A stretch of 64,000 nucleotides of DNA from Flavimaribacter sediminis. GTDB taxonomy: Bacteria; Pseudomonadota; Alphaproteobacteria; Rhizobiales; Rhizobiaceae. Below are positions 8,128 to 17,043 of the stretch, one piece after another. The DNA lies in assembly GCF_019492055.1 (NCBI RefSeq), contig NZ_JAICBX010000001.1, forward strand, positions 62,001-126,000, in the 5' to 3' direction. The notes beneath the pieces were generated by a model that saw only the letters and a program-made list of their open reading frames with translations, ran no database searches and was not told where the DNA came from. Each line of letters opens with the position of its first letter. Within the stretch, counting starts at the first letter, position 1. Made by a program: the position numbers and the translations under genes.

Positions 8128-9069
8128 GTGAAACGCAAACTCATCATTCTTACCGATCCGGGACAGGACCAGGCGGCCGCAATCCTGATGATTCTCGGCG
8201 CGCCGGAAATTTTTGACGTGCTCGGCATGGTGGCGACCGCCGGAAATATCGATCTCGGCTACACGACGACGAACTGTCTCAAGCTACTGGAGCTTGCCGG
8301 CCGCACCGATATTCCCGTCTATGCCGGGTGTCCGCGCCCGATGATGCGCGACCTCGTCACCGCCGAACATGTGCACGGACCGACAGGACTCGACGGTCCT
8401 CAGCTGCCGGAGCCCGTGACGGAGATCGCCTCCGGTCACGGCGTCGAGTTCATAATCCACACATTGCGGGAACAGCCGGCCGGCGAGGTGACGATCTGCG
8501 GCCTCTCGCCACTGACCAATCTGGCCATGGCGCTGGTTCAGGCGCCCGATATTGCGCCGCGCATACGCGACATCGTCGCGATGGCCGGCGCCTATTTCGA
8601 GGTCGGCAACATCACCCCGTCGGCGGAATTCAACGTCTATGTCGATCCGGAAGCAGCCGATATCGTGCTGAACGCCGGCATTCCGATGACAATGCTGCCG
8701 CTGGACGTGACCCACCAGATGCTGTCGACTCCCGATCGGCTTTCGGCGATGCGCGCGCTGGGGAATCGGTGCGGCGTTGCGACGGCGGAAATGCTGGAGT
8801 TCTCCGAAAGCTTCGATCTGAACAAGTATGGCTGGGAGGGCGCGCCGCTACACGGTCCGTGCGTGCCAGCCTTCATGCTGCAGCCGGAGATGTTCGAGGG
8901 CCGTCAGATCAACGTGACTGTCGAGACCGGCAGCCAACTGACACGCGGGATGACTGTCGCCGACTGGTGGCAAATCACCGATCGCGAGAGAAACGTCTTT
9001 TATGTTCGCAACGGCGACGCCGAGGCCTACTACGCGCTCCTCCTGAAGTGCCTCGGCAATTTGCCCTGA
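8128..9069 (+). CDS. Nucleoside hydrolase family protein with altered metal site
   Basis: This 313-residue member of the inosine-uridine nucleoside N-ribohydrolase family starts at a GTG 13 bp after the permease. The N-terminal motif reads LTDPGQDQAAAIL instead of DxDPGxDDAxA, so the usual second Asp of the DD pair is Gln15. The C-terminal calcium ligand, normally in HDP, is replaced in APLHGPCVPAF by Gly243. The central AGAYFEVGNITPSAEFNVYVDPEAADIV is well conserved and would bind ribose. In canonical enzymes both missing residues hold the catalytic Ca2+, so activity may be altered, moved to another substrate, or lost. The position after a nucleoside importer suggests intracellular nucleoside handling. 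Confidence 0.82.
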   Translation: MKRKLIILTDPGQDQAAAILMILGAPEIFDVLGMVATAGNIDLGYTTTNCLKLLELAGRTDIPVYAGCPRPMMRDLVTAEHVHGPTGLDGPQLPEPVTEIASGHGVEFIIHTLREQPAGEVTICGLSPLTNLAMALVQAPDIAPRIRDIVAMAGAYFEVGNITPSAEFNVYVDPEAADIVLNAGIPMTMLPLDVTHQMLSTPDRLSAMRALGNRCGVATAEMLEFSESFDLNKYGWEGAPLHGPCVPAFMLQPEMFEGRQINVTVETGSQLTRGMTVADWWQITDRERNVFYVRNGDAEAYYALLLKCLGNLP

Positions 9070-9072
9070 CGC

Positions 9073-10947
9073 TCATATCAACCTGAAAACCTCGAAATCG
9101 CCGGTTCTGCCTTTCAGCGTGTGGGCACCGGCGGCGACCGTTTCGAATTCCGGCCCAAGCGCTGCGGCGGTCGATCCGCTGATCAGGATCGCGACTTCGG
9201 TGTCCGGCGGATAGACAACCTTGCCCAGTTGCTCCAGGCGCTGGCCGATATTCACCGTGTCTCCGATGATGGTGTAATTTATCCGTCCCGGCGCGCCGAT
9301 ATTGCCGACGGTCGCGTTACCGGTATGGATGCCGATGCGAATGCGGACCGGCGTTTCGTTCCGGCGCCTGCGCTCCTCGTTCTCTTTCTTCACCGCCTTC
9401 TTCATTGCGAGCGCGGCGCGGCAGGCCCGCCGGGCGGAATCCGGTTGCGGATCGGGCGCGCCCCAGAACGCCATGACCGAATCGCCCATGTATTTGTCGA
9501 TCGTGCCTTCCTCGGCGTCGATGCATGCTCCGAGGATTTCGAAATGCCGATTGACCAATGTAGCCACTTCGGGCGCCGTCATGTCCTGCGAAGCGGTCGA
9601 GAACCCGGCGATGTCGGTGAAGAGCACCGTTATTTCCTGTTCCGTGGTTGCGGTTGCTCCGGCTTCGCCGCGCTTGATCAATCGTTCCACGATCTTGCGC
9701 GGAACGTAAAGCTCGAACCAGCGCAGCGCATGCAGCATGGCGTTGAAGGCTTTCGACTGGTTGTCGATCTCCCTGAAAATGCTGCCTGGCAGATCGCTGA
9801 TCTGATTGATCTCCAGATCGCGGATGCGGCCCGCGGCGTCCGAGAAGTTGACGATTGGTCTCGCAATGCGACGGCCCAGCAAAACGGCGGCGATCAAAGC
9901 AACCAGCAGCGCGCCGACGCCGACATAGCCGGAGATGATCAACCGGCGAATTTCGTCTCCCATATCGGACGTATTGATATAGGCGCCCACGAGCAGGGGT
10001 TCGTCGCCGTAACCTTCGAGAGTTTGATAGACGTAGACATATTGTTCGCCGCCGATATCAAGCGCATGGCCCTGATTGCCTTCAGCGAGCGCCAGGTCAA
10101 GTTCATAGCGGTCGACTTCGCTCCAGATGGAGCCAAGGATATTGTCGCTGAAATTTTCCACTGAGGGCAACGGGTTGTCTACCGTTCGGCCGGGATAGGG
10201 GCCGAGCAGATCGGGATGCGCGAGCACGTGGTCGCGCCCGTAAAGGATGAAGCGCTGCGTGGGATCACCCTTGTCCGTAGACTGAACGAAGGACGAGAGT
10301 TCGGGAATGGACACGGCGGCCGCCACCACGCCGACGAGTTTCCCGTTTCGGTGCACCGGGTAGGCCATGTTGATGAAAGTGCTGTCCGGTCCCTCTCGAT
10401 AGGTTGGCGGAGACCATTGCGGTTTGTGGGTAAACTTGTCCCAACCTTCTCGTATTTGCTGGTCGTCCGAGACATCCCCGGTCCGGATTCTGACGCTGGC
10501 GTCTGGCAGTCGCTGCGCCTGGATCGACTGGAAATCGGCGTCCATATAGGAGATCGCCTTGATTTGCGGCGTCGCGGCCAGGGCCCCGGTCAGCAACGTT
10601 CCGAAGGTGTTGACATCATGCGGATCGACATCGCCGCGCACGATCTGGTTGGCGATGAATTCGGCCTGATATTCGGCTGGCCGCAAATGGTCGCGAACGC
10701 GATTAACGGCATAGGCGATGTTCTGGTTCGCATTGGCGCTTAGCAGGTCGATCGTGTTTCTTTGCGCCAGCCACACGCCGACGAAAAGCACGCTGCCGAC
10801 GGAAATCAGAACGAGCACGCTGATCGCAGTCGCCAGAGTCACGGTGATCGACAACCGGCCGTCCCATTGATCTTTCTGTCGCGCCGCCTTCCCGGGTTTT
10901 ACGCCGGGATCGGGATTTGTCGACGCATTGCCCTCCCGGTCAGACAT
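9073..10947 (-). CDS. Membrane class III nucleotide cyclase with extracellular sensor domain
   Basis: This 624-residue protein has an N-terminal membrane helix (about 33-62), a periplasmic dCache-like region of about 270 residues (including INMAYPVHRNGKLVGVVAAAVSIPEL), and a second membrane helix (about 330-350). A HAMP-like linker (GRRIARPIVNFSDAAGRI) and a class III cyclase domain follow. Metal-binding Asp residues occur in ITVLFTDIAGFST and DKYMGDSVMAFW, and the transition-state Asn and Arg in GDTVNIGQRLE. The Lys in DKYMGD favours ATP as substrate. The gene converges on the nucleoside hydrolase gene with 3 bp between the stop codons. It probably converts an extracellular chemical cue into cAMP. 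Confidence 0.88.
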   Translation of the reverse strand: MSDREGNASTNPDPGVKPGKAARQKDQWDGRLSITVTLATAISVLVLISVGSVLFVGVWLAQRNTIDLLSANANQNIAYAVNRVRDHLRPAEYQAEFIANQIVRGDVDPHDVNTFGTLLTGALAATPQIKAISYMDADFQSIQAQRLPDASVRIRTGDVSDDQQIREGWDKFTHKPQWSPPTYREGPDSTFINMAYPVHRNGKLVGVVAAAVSIPELSSFVQSTDKGDPTQRFILYGRDHVLAHPDLLGPYPGRTVDNPLPSVENFSDNILGSIWSEVDRYELDLALAEGNQGHALDIGGEQYVYVYQTLEGYGDEPLLVGAYINTSDMGDEIRRLIISGYVGVGALLVALIAAVLLGRRIARPIVNFSDAAGRIRDLEINQISDLPGSIFREIDNQSKAFNAMLHALRWFELYVPRKIVERLIKRGEAGATATTEQEITVLFTDIAGFSTASQDMTAPEVATLVNRHFEILGACIDAEEGTIDKYMGDSVMAFWGAPDPQPDSARRACRAALAMKKAVKKENEERRRRNETPVRIRIGIHTGNATVGNIGAPGRINYTIIGDTVNIGQRLEQLGKVVYPPDTEVAILISGSTAAALGPEFETVAAGAHTLKGRTGDFEVFRLI

Positions 10948-11020
10948 CCTCCAGTCGACCTTTCCGTTTGCCTCTCGGCCTCAGCCCCATGGCAACATAT
11001 GCCTGCGCGATATGAAAGGT

Positions 11021-12085
11021 TCAATCCCCCTTCTTGACCGCTCCAGTGTCGATCATTTGTCGAAACATTTCCGTTATCGAAGATTTGATCGACCGGTATT
11101 GCATACCGAGCGCCTGTTTTGACTTGCTGTTGTCCGCACGCCATGGATAACCCATATTCAGCGTCACCATCTTGCGGGTGATGGCCTTGTTGGTTATCGG
11201 ACCAAGGAGCCAGACCAGCCATTTCGGCAGTTCCCGGGTCGGGAATGGCCAGCTTTCGCCGAATTCCTCGCGCAGCATTTTGGCGAGATCCAGCAGGCTG
11301 TGATGTTCCGCATAGACAATATGACGGCCTTCAGCCTCGGGCAGAAACGCGCCTTTCAGATGGGCCTCGGCGACATCGCGCACGTCCACAAGTCCGAACT
11401 CATAGGGAGGAACCCCAGCCTTCATCGTTCCGTCTCCCAACTGCCGCATCAGGTTGAAGGACTCGGAAGTCTGGGAGTCCGCTGTTCCGGGTCCGACAAT
11501 GAGCGCCGGATTGATCGTGACGAGCCGCCAGCGGTCCTGCGCCTCGGCGATTTTCCAGGCGGCCTTTTCTGCTTCCACTTTCGAGTAGGAGTAGCTTTGG
11601 TGATCCAGGGAAGAGGACCGGTTCCACACCGCCTCCGTCAAAACGCCTCCCGGGGCGTTGGAGACATCGGCGTTGTCTCCATATATCGCGGCGCAGGAAC
11701 TGGTCAGCACGACCCGTTCGACCGATTCCGTGCGATTGGCTGTCTCGAGGACGTTGCGCGTGCCCTTGACCGCCGGATCGACGAGGTCGTGCTGCGGGTC
11801 TTCCACGTCCAGGGTGAAGGGTGAGGCGGTGTGGAAGACGATGCGACAATTTTCCATCGCCGGACCATAGCTGCCTTCCTCAAGCAGATCCGCCTTGAAC
11901 AGGATCAGTGCGCCAGGCAGATCTGCTTCCATTGTTTTCAAATGGGCGGTCTTTGCCTCATTGTCCGGATCGCGAACGGCGGCGTGGACCGTAAAGCCTT
12001 CTTCAAGCAGACGTCTGACTATCCACCCGGCCAGATAGCCGGTGGCGCCGGTCACCAGAACCGGTCGAGAGGTGTCCTGAGTCAT
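11021..12085 (-). CDS. NAD-dependent epimerase/reductase (dihydroflavonol-4-reductase-like)
   Basis: This 354-residue extended short-chain dehydrogenase has the Rossmann motif VTGATGYLAGWIVRRLLEEG (about 11-30). FHTASPF lies in the substrate-binding strand, and YSYSKVEAEKAAW supplies the catalytic Tyr-x-x-x-Lys. It resembles reductases of the dihydroflavonol/cinnamoyl-CoA/aldehyde reductase group. GGAGAT precedes the ATG. It lies 109 bp downstream of the flavin monooxygenase on the same strand and probably acts in the same aromatic pathway. The substrate is unknown. A perfect 8-bp inverted repeat sits just upstream, at 12102-12152. Confidence 0.85.
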   Translation of the reverse strand: MTQDTSRPVLVTGATGYLAGWIVRRLLEEGFTVHAAVRDPDNEAKTAHLKTMEADLPGALILFKADLLEEGSYGPAMENCRIVFHTASPFTLDVEDPQHDLVDPAVKGTRNVLETANRTESVERVVLTSSCAAIYGDNADVSNAPGGVLTEAVWNRSSSLDHQSYSYSKVEAEKAAWKIAEAQDRWRLVTINPALIVGPGTADSQTSESFNLMRQLGDGTMKAGVPPYEFGLVDVRDVAEAHLKGAFLPEAEGRHIVYAEHHSLLDLAKMLREEFGESWPFPTRELPKWLVWLLGPITNKAITRKMVTLNMGYPWRADNSKSKQALGMQYRSIKSSITEMFRQMIDTGAVKKGD

Positions 12086-12101
12086 GAAGATCTCCGCTTA
12101 A

Positions 12102-12152
12102 CAAGTGCCCACGACTGTAAATATAGGTTGCCTTGGAGAAATTGCACTTGTC
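12102..12152. promoter_or_regulatory. Inverted repeat upstream of the reductase gene
   Basis: ACAAGTGC (12102-12109) and GCACTTGT (12145-12152) are perfect complements 35 bp apart. The half-site ACAAGTG recurs at 14058 and in related form at 17000-17013, so it may be a site for the GntR regulator of this cluster. This is inferred from the repeat pattern only. Confidence 0.35.
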
Positions 12153-12194
12153 CTTTGGGATCAATTCCAGGACCAACGGCGCCAGAAGGCAACG

Positions 12195-13859
12195 TCAGGT
12201 CTGATGACTATTCCATGGAAAGTGGCTGATTATGCGTTCCGGGGCGGTTTGGGCGCCGCGCGCCGCGTCGAGCAGCACTTTGGGCGATCGCAGGGATTCA
12301 CCGCGCCAGGCAATGTACTGATCCGGACGGACGAGCGCGTATCGCGTTCGGTAGAGCGCGCTGACGGCGAGACTTTCGGGCGCGTAAATGGTCAGCGGCA
12401 TACCGATGGCTCTTGCCGCCTCTATCAGGTCCTGCTCCTGGTCCTCCAGGGGCTGGTCCAGTCGCAGGAGCGTGAACCCCTTGCCGAAATGATCGTAGAG
12501 CGACGATCCGTCGGGCAGCCACGCATGGGGCGCCAGAGACCCGGGACAAGTGGATGGCCTGTATTGGGTTACCGAGAAGGCTGGCGGTTTGTCGCCCTTC
12601 TCGGAAAGTATCACCGGCGACTCATATCGATAGCCGAGGACGACGCCGAGCGGGTAAAATTCGGGCGCTTTCACCTGTTTCACGGCTTCAGCGGCTTCGC
12701 TGCGCCGGGTTGCGCCTTCCTGCGTGTCATCATCGAGAGCAGATGAGAGGAACTGCTTGCTCAGCGCGTTGGCGTTTTCCGTCGAGGTTTCAAGCACCTT
12801 TTGATGCAATGGTTTGCGTTCGGTCTCGTAGCTGTCCAGCAGCGTTCTGTCCGCCCAGCCGTCGAGCACGCCGGCAATCTTCCAGCCGAGATCGACGGCG
12901 TCGCCAATACCGAGATTAACACCGTGGCCGCCGAATGGTGAATGCAGGTGACAGGCGTCTCCGGCCAGAAAGACGTCGCCGCCGCCGTAGCGCTCGGCAA
13001 GAAGCTCGTGAGCGCTCCAGTCGTCGCGCCCCAGCACTTCAACGGGATAGTTGCGCCCAATCGATTGTCTGACCAATTCCAGCAAGGTTTCGCTGTCTGC
13101 TTCCTTGTTTCCGACAGCGCTTATGCCCCAAAACCAGACATCATTGGTGTCCATCGGACCCATGATGCACGGGGCTTCCGGGTTGACGAGAAAATGAAGC
13201 AGCGCCTGCTGGTCGCCAAGGTCGTCGTTCAGCCCCGGAATGCGCAGGATTAGGGTCGTAAACGATTCGATTGAACTTGCGCCGCTCATGGTGACGCCGA
13301 GAGTCTTGCGCACCGTGCTGTCTGCGCCGTCGGCGCCAACAAGAAAACGCCCCTCGAGAGTGACGACTTCGTCCGTCTCCAAATTGCGCGCCGACGCCGC
13401 GACGCCGCCATCCTTGTGCTGCTGGAGGCTCTCCAGTCGATGCCGGAACTTGACGTTGGCCAGAGGCTGCTTGCGCAGATGGTCAAGCAGAACGCCTTCT
13501 ATGGAGGATTGCGGGATGAAATCCGCGCGTTCCGGGAAACGGTCGTCACGAATTGGGGACAAGCAGAAGGCGTTGTCGAAGAAGTAAATGTCTTTGCCGA
13601 AAAGTCTGGTCGAATATCGGACGCGTCGCGGAAAATCTGTCGTGAAAGGAGATTGCCACCGCATAAGGCCGGAAAGCCCCCATCGCCGCAAATGCGCCAT
13701 GGTGCGCACGTCAGCAATTTTTGAGCGAGTCTCTTTTCCGATCTGCTCGTTCTGTTCAATGACGCAGACGGTGCGGCCGCGCGATGTCAGTTCCGTCGCA
13801 AGCGCCAGCCCCACAGGTCCCGCTCCGGTAACGACCACATCATATTGCTTTGCAGTCAC
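12195..13859 (-). CDS. FAD-dependent aromatic monooxygenase (PheA/TfdB type)
   Basis: This 554-residue flavoprotein hydroxylase has the FAD motif VVVTGAGPVGLALATELTSRG (about 8-28). FLVGADGADSTVRKTLG is the DG motif region, and VFLAGDACHLHSPFGGHGVNLGIGDAVDLGWKIAGVL is the second GD motif with the usual helix. A C-terminal thioredoxin-like segment (SSLYDHFGKGFTLLRL) is typical of phenol/3-hydroxyphenylpropionate hydroxylases (PheA, TfdB, MhpA). Such enzymes hydroxylate a phenolic ring using NAD(P)H and oxygen. It is divergent from the GntR regulator across an AT-rich promoter region. The reductase, MFS transporter and aldolase nearby support an aromatic catabolic role. Confidence 0.88.
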   Translation of the reverse strand: MTAKQYDVVVTGAGPVGLALATELTSRGRTVCVIEQNEQIGKETRSKIADVRTMAHLRRWGLSGLMRWQSPFTTDFPRRVRYSTRLFGKDIYFFDNAFCLSPIRDDRFPERADFIPQSSIEGVLLDHLRKQPLANVKFRHRLESLQQHKDGGVAASARNLETDEVVTLEGRFLVGADGADSTVRKTLGVTMSGASSIESFTTLILRIPGLNDDLGDQQALLHFLVNPEAPCIMGPMDTNDVWFWGISAVGNKEADSETLLELVRQSIGRNYPVEVLGRDDWSAHELLAERYGGGDVFLAGDACHLHSPFGGHGVNLGIGDAVDLGWKIAGVLDGWADRTLLDSYETERKPLHQKVLETSTENANALSKQFLSSALDDDTQEGATRRSEAAEAVKQVKAPEFYPLGVVLGYRYESPVILSEKGDKPPAFSVTQYRPSTCPGSLAPHAWLPDGSSLYDHFGKGFTLLRLDQPLEDQEQDLIEAARAIGMPLTIYAPESLAVSALYRTRYALVRPDQYIAWRGESLRSPKVLLDAARGAQTAPERIISHFPWNSHQT

Positions 13860-14185
13860 CTAGTTACCCTCCGGTCGGACTGCGGTGGGGCTTTTCAGCG
13901 ATCACGAAGACCGTACCGAAACCGCCTGGTCCAGGTCGTTACAGGCGACAATCGCTTCAAATCTTCTGAAAACCGTAATGCGAGCCTAACAGACCGCGGA
14001 CCGTAAGAATTCGAACTGGCCACCACCATACCGAGTGTGTAAATGTACTAATAACTTACAAGTGTATTACCTTAAGTTTCACCGTCGCCTTTTTACATGC
14101 ATAGTAAACCTGTAAGAATGAAAAAAAGAAATTGTCAATAAAAAAAGATTTTTGGTGATCATGGATCGCTGGAAAGCAGAAACCC
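13860..14185. promoter_or_regulatory. AT-rich divergent promoter region with operator-like repeats
   Basis: These 326 bp separate the monooxygenase and the GntR gene and hold no gene. The right half is much more AT-rich than its surroundings. Two inverted repeats stand out: ACTTACAAGT at 14054-14063, and TTTAC-N7-GTAAA at 14092-14108. GntR/FCD regulators commonly bind short palindromes of this kind (for example ACTTGTATACAAGT). I could not fix individual -35 and -10 boxes. Confidence 0.45.
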
Positions 14186-14884
14186 GTGGAAGACCCGACA
14201 GCGCATAAAAGCCTGACCGCCCTTACCTATGAACGTATTCGTATGGCCATTGTCACCGCGCGTTACAGGCCGGGTGAAAAACTGCGGATCGATTCTTTGA
14301 AGAAGGAATTCGACGCGAGTACCGGCGCCGTGCGGGAAGCGCTGGCGAGGCTTACCTCGGAGGGCCTTGTGACGGCGGAGCCGCAGAAGGGATTCATGGC
14401 TTCGCTGATTTCACGCAAGGAACTGACGGATCTGACCGATGCGCGTGTCGTCATTGAACAGATATGCCTGGAATCCTCGATAAGGAATGGCGACATTGCG
14501 TGGGAAGGACGCGTGCTTTCGATTGCGCACCAGTTAACGAAGCTTAAAGTCGTCAACATCGCGACGAAAGGCCGCGATGTGGAATGGCATCGTTGCCACG
14601 AAAAGTTTCACGACGAGTTGACGTCGGGATGCGCGAACGATTGGTGGTTGAAACTGCGCCAGCAACTCTACGTCCAGTCCGAGCGTTACCGGCGACTGTC
14701 CGGCCCCTTTGGAGATGCCGACAGGGATGTCGACGCCGAACACAGGACCATTGTCGACGCCGTTCTGGAGCGTGATGTGGATAAAGCGAAAGAACTGATG
14801 GCGAACCATCTTCGCCTGACCGCCGAAAACCTGCTAAAGTCGGAAATTCCTTTCTCCGCGCCTCTGGCTCCAGCAAATGCATAG
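14186..14884 (+). CDS. GntR family regulator, FCD subfamily
   Basis: This 232-residue protein has an N-terminal winged helix (LTYERIRMAIVTARYRPGEKL, then STGAVREALARLTSEGLV) and an alpha-helical FCD ligand domain. The FCD domain includes the metal-site type histidines of WHRCHEKFHDEL, EHRTIVDAV and MANHLRLTAENL. The start is a GTG with GGAAAG upstream. It sits between the divergent monooxygenase and the co-directional MFS gene, so it most likely controls both by responding to an aromatic or organic acid. Candidate operators are described at 12102, 13860-14185 and 17000. Confidence 0.88.
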   Translation: MEDPTAHKSLTALTYERIRMAIVTARYRPGEKLRIDSLKKEFDASTGAVREALARLTSEGLVTAEPQKGFMASLISRKELTDLTDARVVIEQICLESSIRNGDIAWEGRVLSIAHQLTKLKVVNIATKGRDVEWHRCHEKFHDELTSGCANDWWLKLRQQLYVQSERYRRLSGPFGDADRDVDAEHRTIVDAVLERDVDKAKELMANHLRLTAENLLKSEIPFSAPLAPANA

Positions 14885-14929
14885 TTTGAAAACTATTCTC
14901 CAGTCAGGCCGCGAGGCTGCGCAGAGCGC

Positions 14930-16159
14930 ATGAACGACACCGCGTCCGCCGCTATGCCCACCAGGGGCTATCGCTGGGTTCTGCTGGGCGGCATCTGGCT
15001 TATCTACTTCTGCTTCGGCCTGATCGCGGCGTCCATGGCGCCGCTGTTGTCCCGCATCGCGCTCGATCTCGACATCGACTATGCGACGATCGGTACGATC
15101 CTCGGCGCCTGGCCGCTGGTCTATATCGCAGCCGCCATTCCGTGCGGGGCCTTGCTCGATACGATGTCTCCGCGCCTGACCATGTTCATCGGCTGCGTCA
15201 TCATCGGTCTTTCCGGAGTGTTGCGCGGCGTCGCCCAGTCCGATCTGACCATGTTTCTGGCTGTTGGCGTTTTTGGCGTTGGCGGACCGCTGATTTCGAT
15301 CGGCGCGCCGAAACTCATCTCACTCTGGTTCGACGACAAGACCCGCGGCGCGGCAATGGGCCTCTATATTACCGGACCGGCGCTCGGAAACGCGGTTGCG
15401 CTTGCTGCGACCAACAGCCTGGTGCTGCCGCTTGCCGGCGGAGACTGGCGGACGGTGATGTTTGTCTACGCCGCTATCGCTTTCGTTATTTCCATCCTTT
15501 GGCTCGCCATCTCCAGCCATCCCGACGCCGGCGATTCAAAGCTGCATTCCGACGGGGTGCAGTTCAGTTTCCGCGCGATTTCAGAGATTCTTTCCGTGCC
15601 CACCGTCAGAATTGTGCTCCTGATGGCGATCGGCGTGTTCTTCATCAACCACGGCATCAACAACTGGCTGCCGGAAATGCTCCGGCTCAAGGGGCAATCC
15701 GCGGCCGAGGCCGGATTCTGGTCTTCCATCCCGACGATCGTCGGCATTGCAGGCTCGCTGCTTATTCCGCGATTCGCCACGCCGGAAAGACGCATTCCCT
15801 TACTGCTCGGACTGTTCATCTCCGTTCTGTTGTCGAGCCTGCTGTTGCAGGCGTCGACAAGCGCGCCGCTCTTTGCAGCTCTCATCCTGTTTGGCGTCGG
15901 CCGTGGCGCGCTGATAGCGGTGGTGATGCTGGTGCTGATGTCATCGCCCGACGTGCCGAGGCGCCGGCTGGGGCTCGCCGGCGGCATGTTCTTCGTCGCC
16001 GCCGAAATGGGCGGCGTGCTCGGTCCCGTCACTATGGGCGTCCTGTCCGACTGGACGGGCGGGTTCTCGGCGCCGGTACTCGCCATCACCGCTGTCAGCC
16101 TGGGGCTTGTCCTGCTCGCGTCGTTTCTGCTCTTGCGCGGACGGGCGTCAGCTTCCTGA
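14930..16159 (+). CDS. MFS transporter
   Basis: This 409-residue protein has about twelve hydrophobic segments, starting with RWVLLGGIWLIYFCFGLIAASMAPLL. The loop between helices 2 and 3 is AIPCGALLDTMSPRLTMFIG, a variant of the MFS A-motif (GxLaDrxGrr). It resembles the CynX/NarK-like or oxalate/formate-type MFS carriers for small anions. It begins 45 bp after the GntR regulator and overlaps the convergent aldolase gene by 12 bp. It probably imports the substrate of the neighbouring aromatic pathway. Confidence 0.85.
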   Translation: MNDTASAAMPTRGYRWVLLGGIWLIYFCFGLIAASMAPLLSRIALDLDIDYATIGTILGAWPLVYIAAAIPCGALLDTMSPRLTMFIGCVIIGLSGVLRGVAQSDLTMFLAVGVFGVGGPLISIGAPKLISLWFDDKTRGAAMGLYITGPALGNAVALAATNSLVLPLAGGDWRTVMFVYAAIAFVISILWLAISSHPDAGDSKLHSDGVQFSFRAISEILSVPTVRIVLLMAIGVFFINHGINNWLPEMLRLKGQSAAEAGFWSSIPTIVGIAGSLLIPRFATPERRIPLLLGLFISVLLSSLLLQASTSAPLFAALILFGVGRGALIAVVMLVLMSSPDVPRRRLGLAGGMFFVAAEMGGVLGPVTMGVLSDWTGGFSAPVLAITAVSLGLVLLASFLLLRGRASAS

Positions 16160-16915
16160 GAACTCTTCCGCGAGTGCGCTCGCCTGGCGCACAAGCAGGC
16201 TCGCATCGACATCCACCGCCGTGAACACCGTGCCGATGTCGATGCATCGTTTCGCGAAATCCCTGTCGAGCGTCAGGATGCCTGCGGGCTTGCCGGCCTT
16301 GCGGATCCTTTTGATGGCGTCTTCCACGGCGGCCACGACCTCGGGATGTCCGTGTTCGCCGGGAAAGCCCATGCTGGCTGCGAGATCCGCCGGACCGATG
16401 AAGATCCCGTCGATCCCGTCCAGCGCTGCGATCGCCTCGATTTCGTCGAGCGCCGAGCGGGTTTCGACCTGCACGATCAGGCACAGCTCGTCGGCCGCCA
16501 GTTTGGCGTAATTTTTGATCTTGCCGAAACGGGTGGCGCGGGTGGAGCCGGCGACGCCGCGGATGCCGGCCGGCGGGTAGCGCACGGCCGCAACCGCCTC
16601 TTCGGCCTCTTTCCTGTTCTGGACATAGGGCACGAGCAGGGATTGGGCGCCGATATCGAGAATCCGCTTGATCAGGACGGCGTCGTTGCTGGCCACGCGA
16701 ACCATTGGAGAAACAGGGTAGGGCGCGACGGCCTGCAACTGGTCGAGAACGGTTACAGGGTCGGCGGGCGAGTGTTCCGTATCGAACAGGATCCAGTCGA
16801 AACCGCATGTCGCAAGGGCCTCGGCCGTATAGGCCGAAGGCAAAGTGCACCAGATCCCGATCTGCTGCTTGCCTGCGGCGATGGCGTGCTTGAAATTGTT
16901 TTTCGGCAGTTCCAT
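16148..16915 (-). CDS. HpcH/HpaI aldolase family protein
   Basis: This 255-residue protein matches 4-hydroxy-2-oxoheptanedioate aldolase (HpaI) and related class II aldolases. It has IGIWCTLPSAYTAEALATCGFDWILFDTEHSP at the N-terminus (Asp-Glu-His at the active site), MVRVASND with the pyruvate-binding Arg, a metal-binding Glu in LIVQVETRSALDEI, and IDGIFIGPADLAASMG with the second metal ligand. It cleaves 4-hydroxy-2-oxoacids to pyruvate and an aldehyde, the last step of meta-cleavage routes. It completes the logic of the hydroxylase-reductase-transporter cluster. The start ATG is 129 bp from the divergent FecR gene. Confidence 0.9.
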   Translation of the reverse strand: MELPKNNFKHAIAAGKQQIGIWCTLPSAYTAEALATCGFDWILFDTEHSPADPVTVLDQLQAVAPYPVSPMVRVASNDAVLIKRILDIGAQSLLVPYVQNRKEAEEAVAAVRYPPAGIRGVAGSTRATRFGKIKNYAKLAADELCLIVQVETRSALDEIEAIAALDGIDGIFIGPADLAASMGFPGEHGHPEVVAAVEDAIKRIRKAGKPAGILTLDRDFAKRCIDIGTVFTAVDVDASLLVRQASALAEEFSGS

Positions 16916-16999
16916 GGCGCTTTCTTCCTTATAATGCTTCGGATTGTGGCCATCGCCACATATGCACCATCTGGCGCAGTTAATCCGTCAGATGTATCT

Positions 17000-17013
17000 A
17001 CTTGTGCGCAAGT
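17000..17013. promoter_or_regulatory. GntR/FCD-like operator candidate
   Basis: ACTTGTGCGCAAGT has 5-bp inverted arms ACTTG/CAAGT around TGCG. It resembles the FCD-type operator ACTTGTATACAAGT known from several GntR regulators. It lies in the divergent region between the aldolase (start 16915) and the FecR gene (start 17044). Control of the aldolase by the nearby GntR protein is inferred. Confidence 0.4.
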
Positions 17014-17043
17014 GTGAAGATCAACACCAATCGGAGCTAGCAA

